A stretch of DNA of 64,000 nt from Candidatus Zixiibacteriota bacterium (GTDB lineage: Bacteria; Zixibacteria; MSB-5A5; GN15; JACZUZ01): positions 62,001-126,000 of the forward strand of contig JAJRPM010000007.1 of assembly GCA_024280775.1 (NCBI GenBank). Direction: 5' to 3'. The number at the start of each line of letters is the position of its first letter. Position 1 is the stretch's first letter. A program made the translations under genes and the position numbers. Shown in pieces: positions 63,722 through 64,000 of the stretch. The notes under the pieces are model-generated. The model saw only the letters and a list, made by a program, of their open reading frames with translations, did not search any database and was not told where the DNA came from.

Positions 63722-64000
63722 TCAACCGGAGCTTGCGCTTGCTACTTCCTGAGCGCATTGCTTTCCGAGATTCACAGCGGCGTTGTTGTTTAGCGTGGAA
63801 TTGTAAATCATTGAAGTATTCACGACATATACATTGGGCATCGGCGTAACGAACCCGCCGAGACGTTGCAAGTAATTGACTTCCTGAAGCGGCTGGACAT
63901 ACAACTCGCGAAATACATTTCGATGCAATATGTCCTCATCTTCTAAATCAGGGTGAACCAATTTGAGTGCGCTGATAAACTCATCAAGAACCTTCTCATC
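63722..64000 (-). CDS. Partial NAD(P)/FAD-dependent oxidoreductase-like protein (N-terminus beyond window)
   Basis: Reverse frame open to window end: DEKVLDEFISALKLVHPDLEDEDILHRNVFRELYVQPLQEVNYLQRLGGFVTPMPNVYVVNTSMIYNSTLNNNAAVNLGKQCAQ; C-terminal NNAAVNLG-type FAD-oxidoreductase motif. Confidence 0.55.
   Translation of the reverse strand, partial: DEKVLDEFISALKLVHPDLEDEDILHRNVFRELYVQPLQEVNYLQRLGGFVTPMPNVYVVNTSMIYNSTLNNNAAVNLGKQCAQEVASASSG

Overview
64 kb of chromosomal-type sequence from a diderm (Gram-negative-like) bacterium. The envelope genes (LptE-like, TolC-like, PorV/PorQ-like, beta-barrels, many lipoproteins) support this. Coding is overwhelmingly on the minus strand. I found no CRISPR array, rRNA, tRNA, transposase, integron or prophage. 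Housekeeping anchors are murJ, rpsT, argF, hslU/hslV, xerC-type recombinase, topA, rpoZ, gmk, yicC, ctaA, comM/yifB, hutI, hutU and a pgsA-like gene. The most interesting elements are: (1) an apparent operon at 1-7068 linking a PATAN/DUF4388 protein, a small membrane protein, a TPR+Roadblock protein, a membrane-anchored Roadblock protein, a stand-alone Roadblock, a long-tailed MglA-like GTPase, another Roadblock and a PilB-type ATPase, which looks like an expanded polarity/pilus control module; (2) a probable unannotated small structured RNA at about 45659-45748 (+) with a near-consensus promoter and a 5'/3' closing stem ending in a U-tract; (3) an ABC substrate-binding-like/TolC fusion protein at 54081-56462; (4) coupled tandem paralogues of deacetylase-like membrane-anchored proteins at 60019-63677; (5) a gene interrupted at an A8 run; (6) enrichment of the word AGCGCCAA beside competence-related genes. 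All family calls come from reading the sequences, without database searches.
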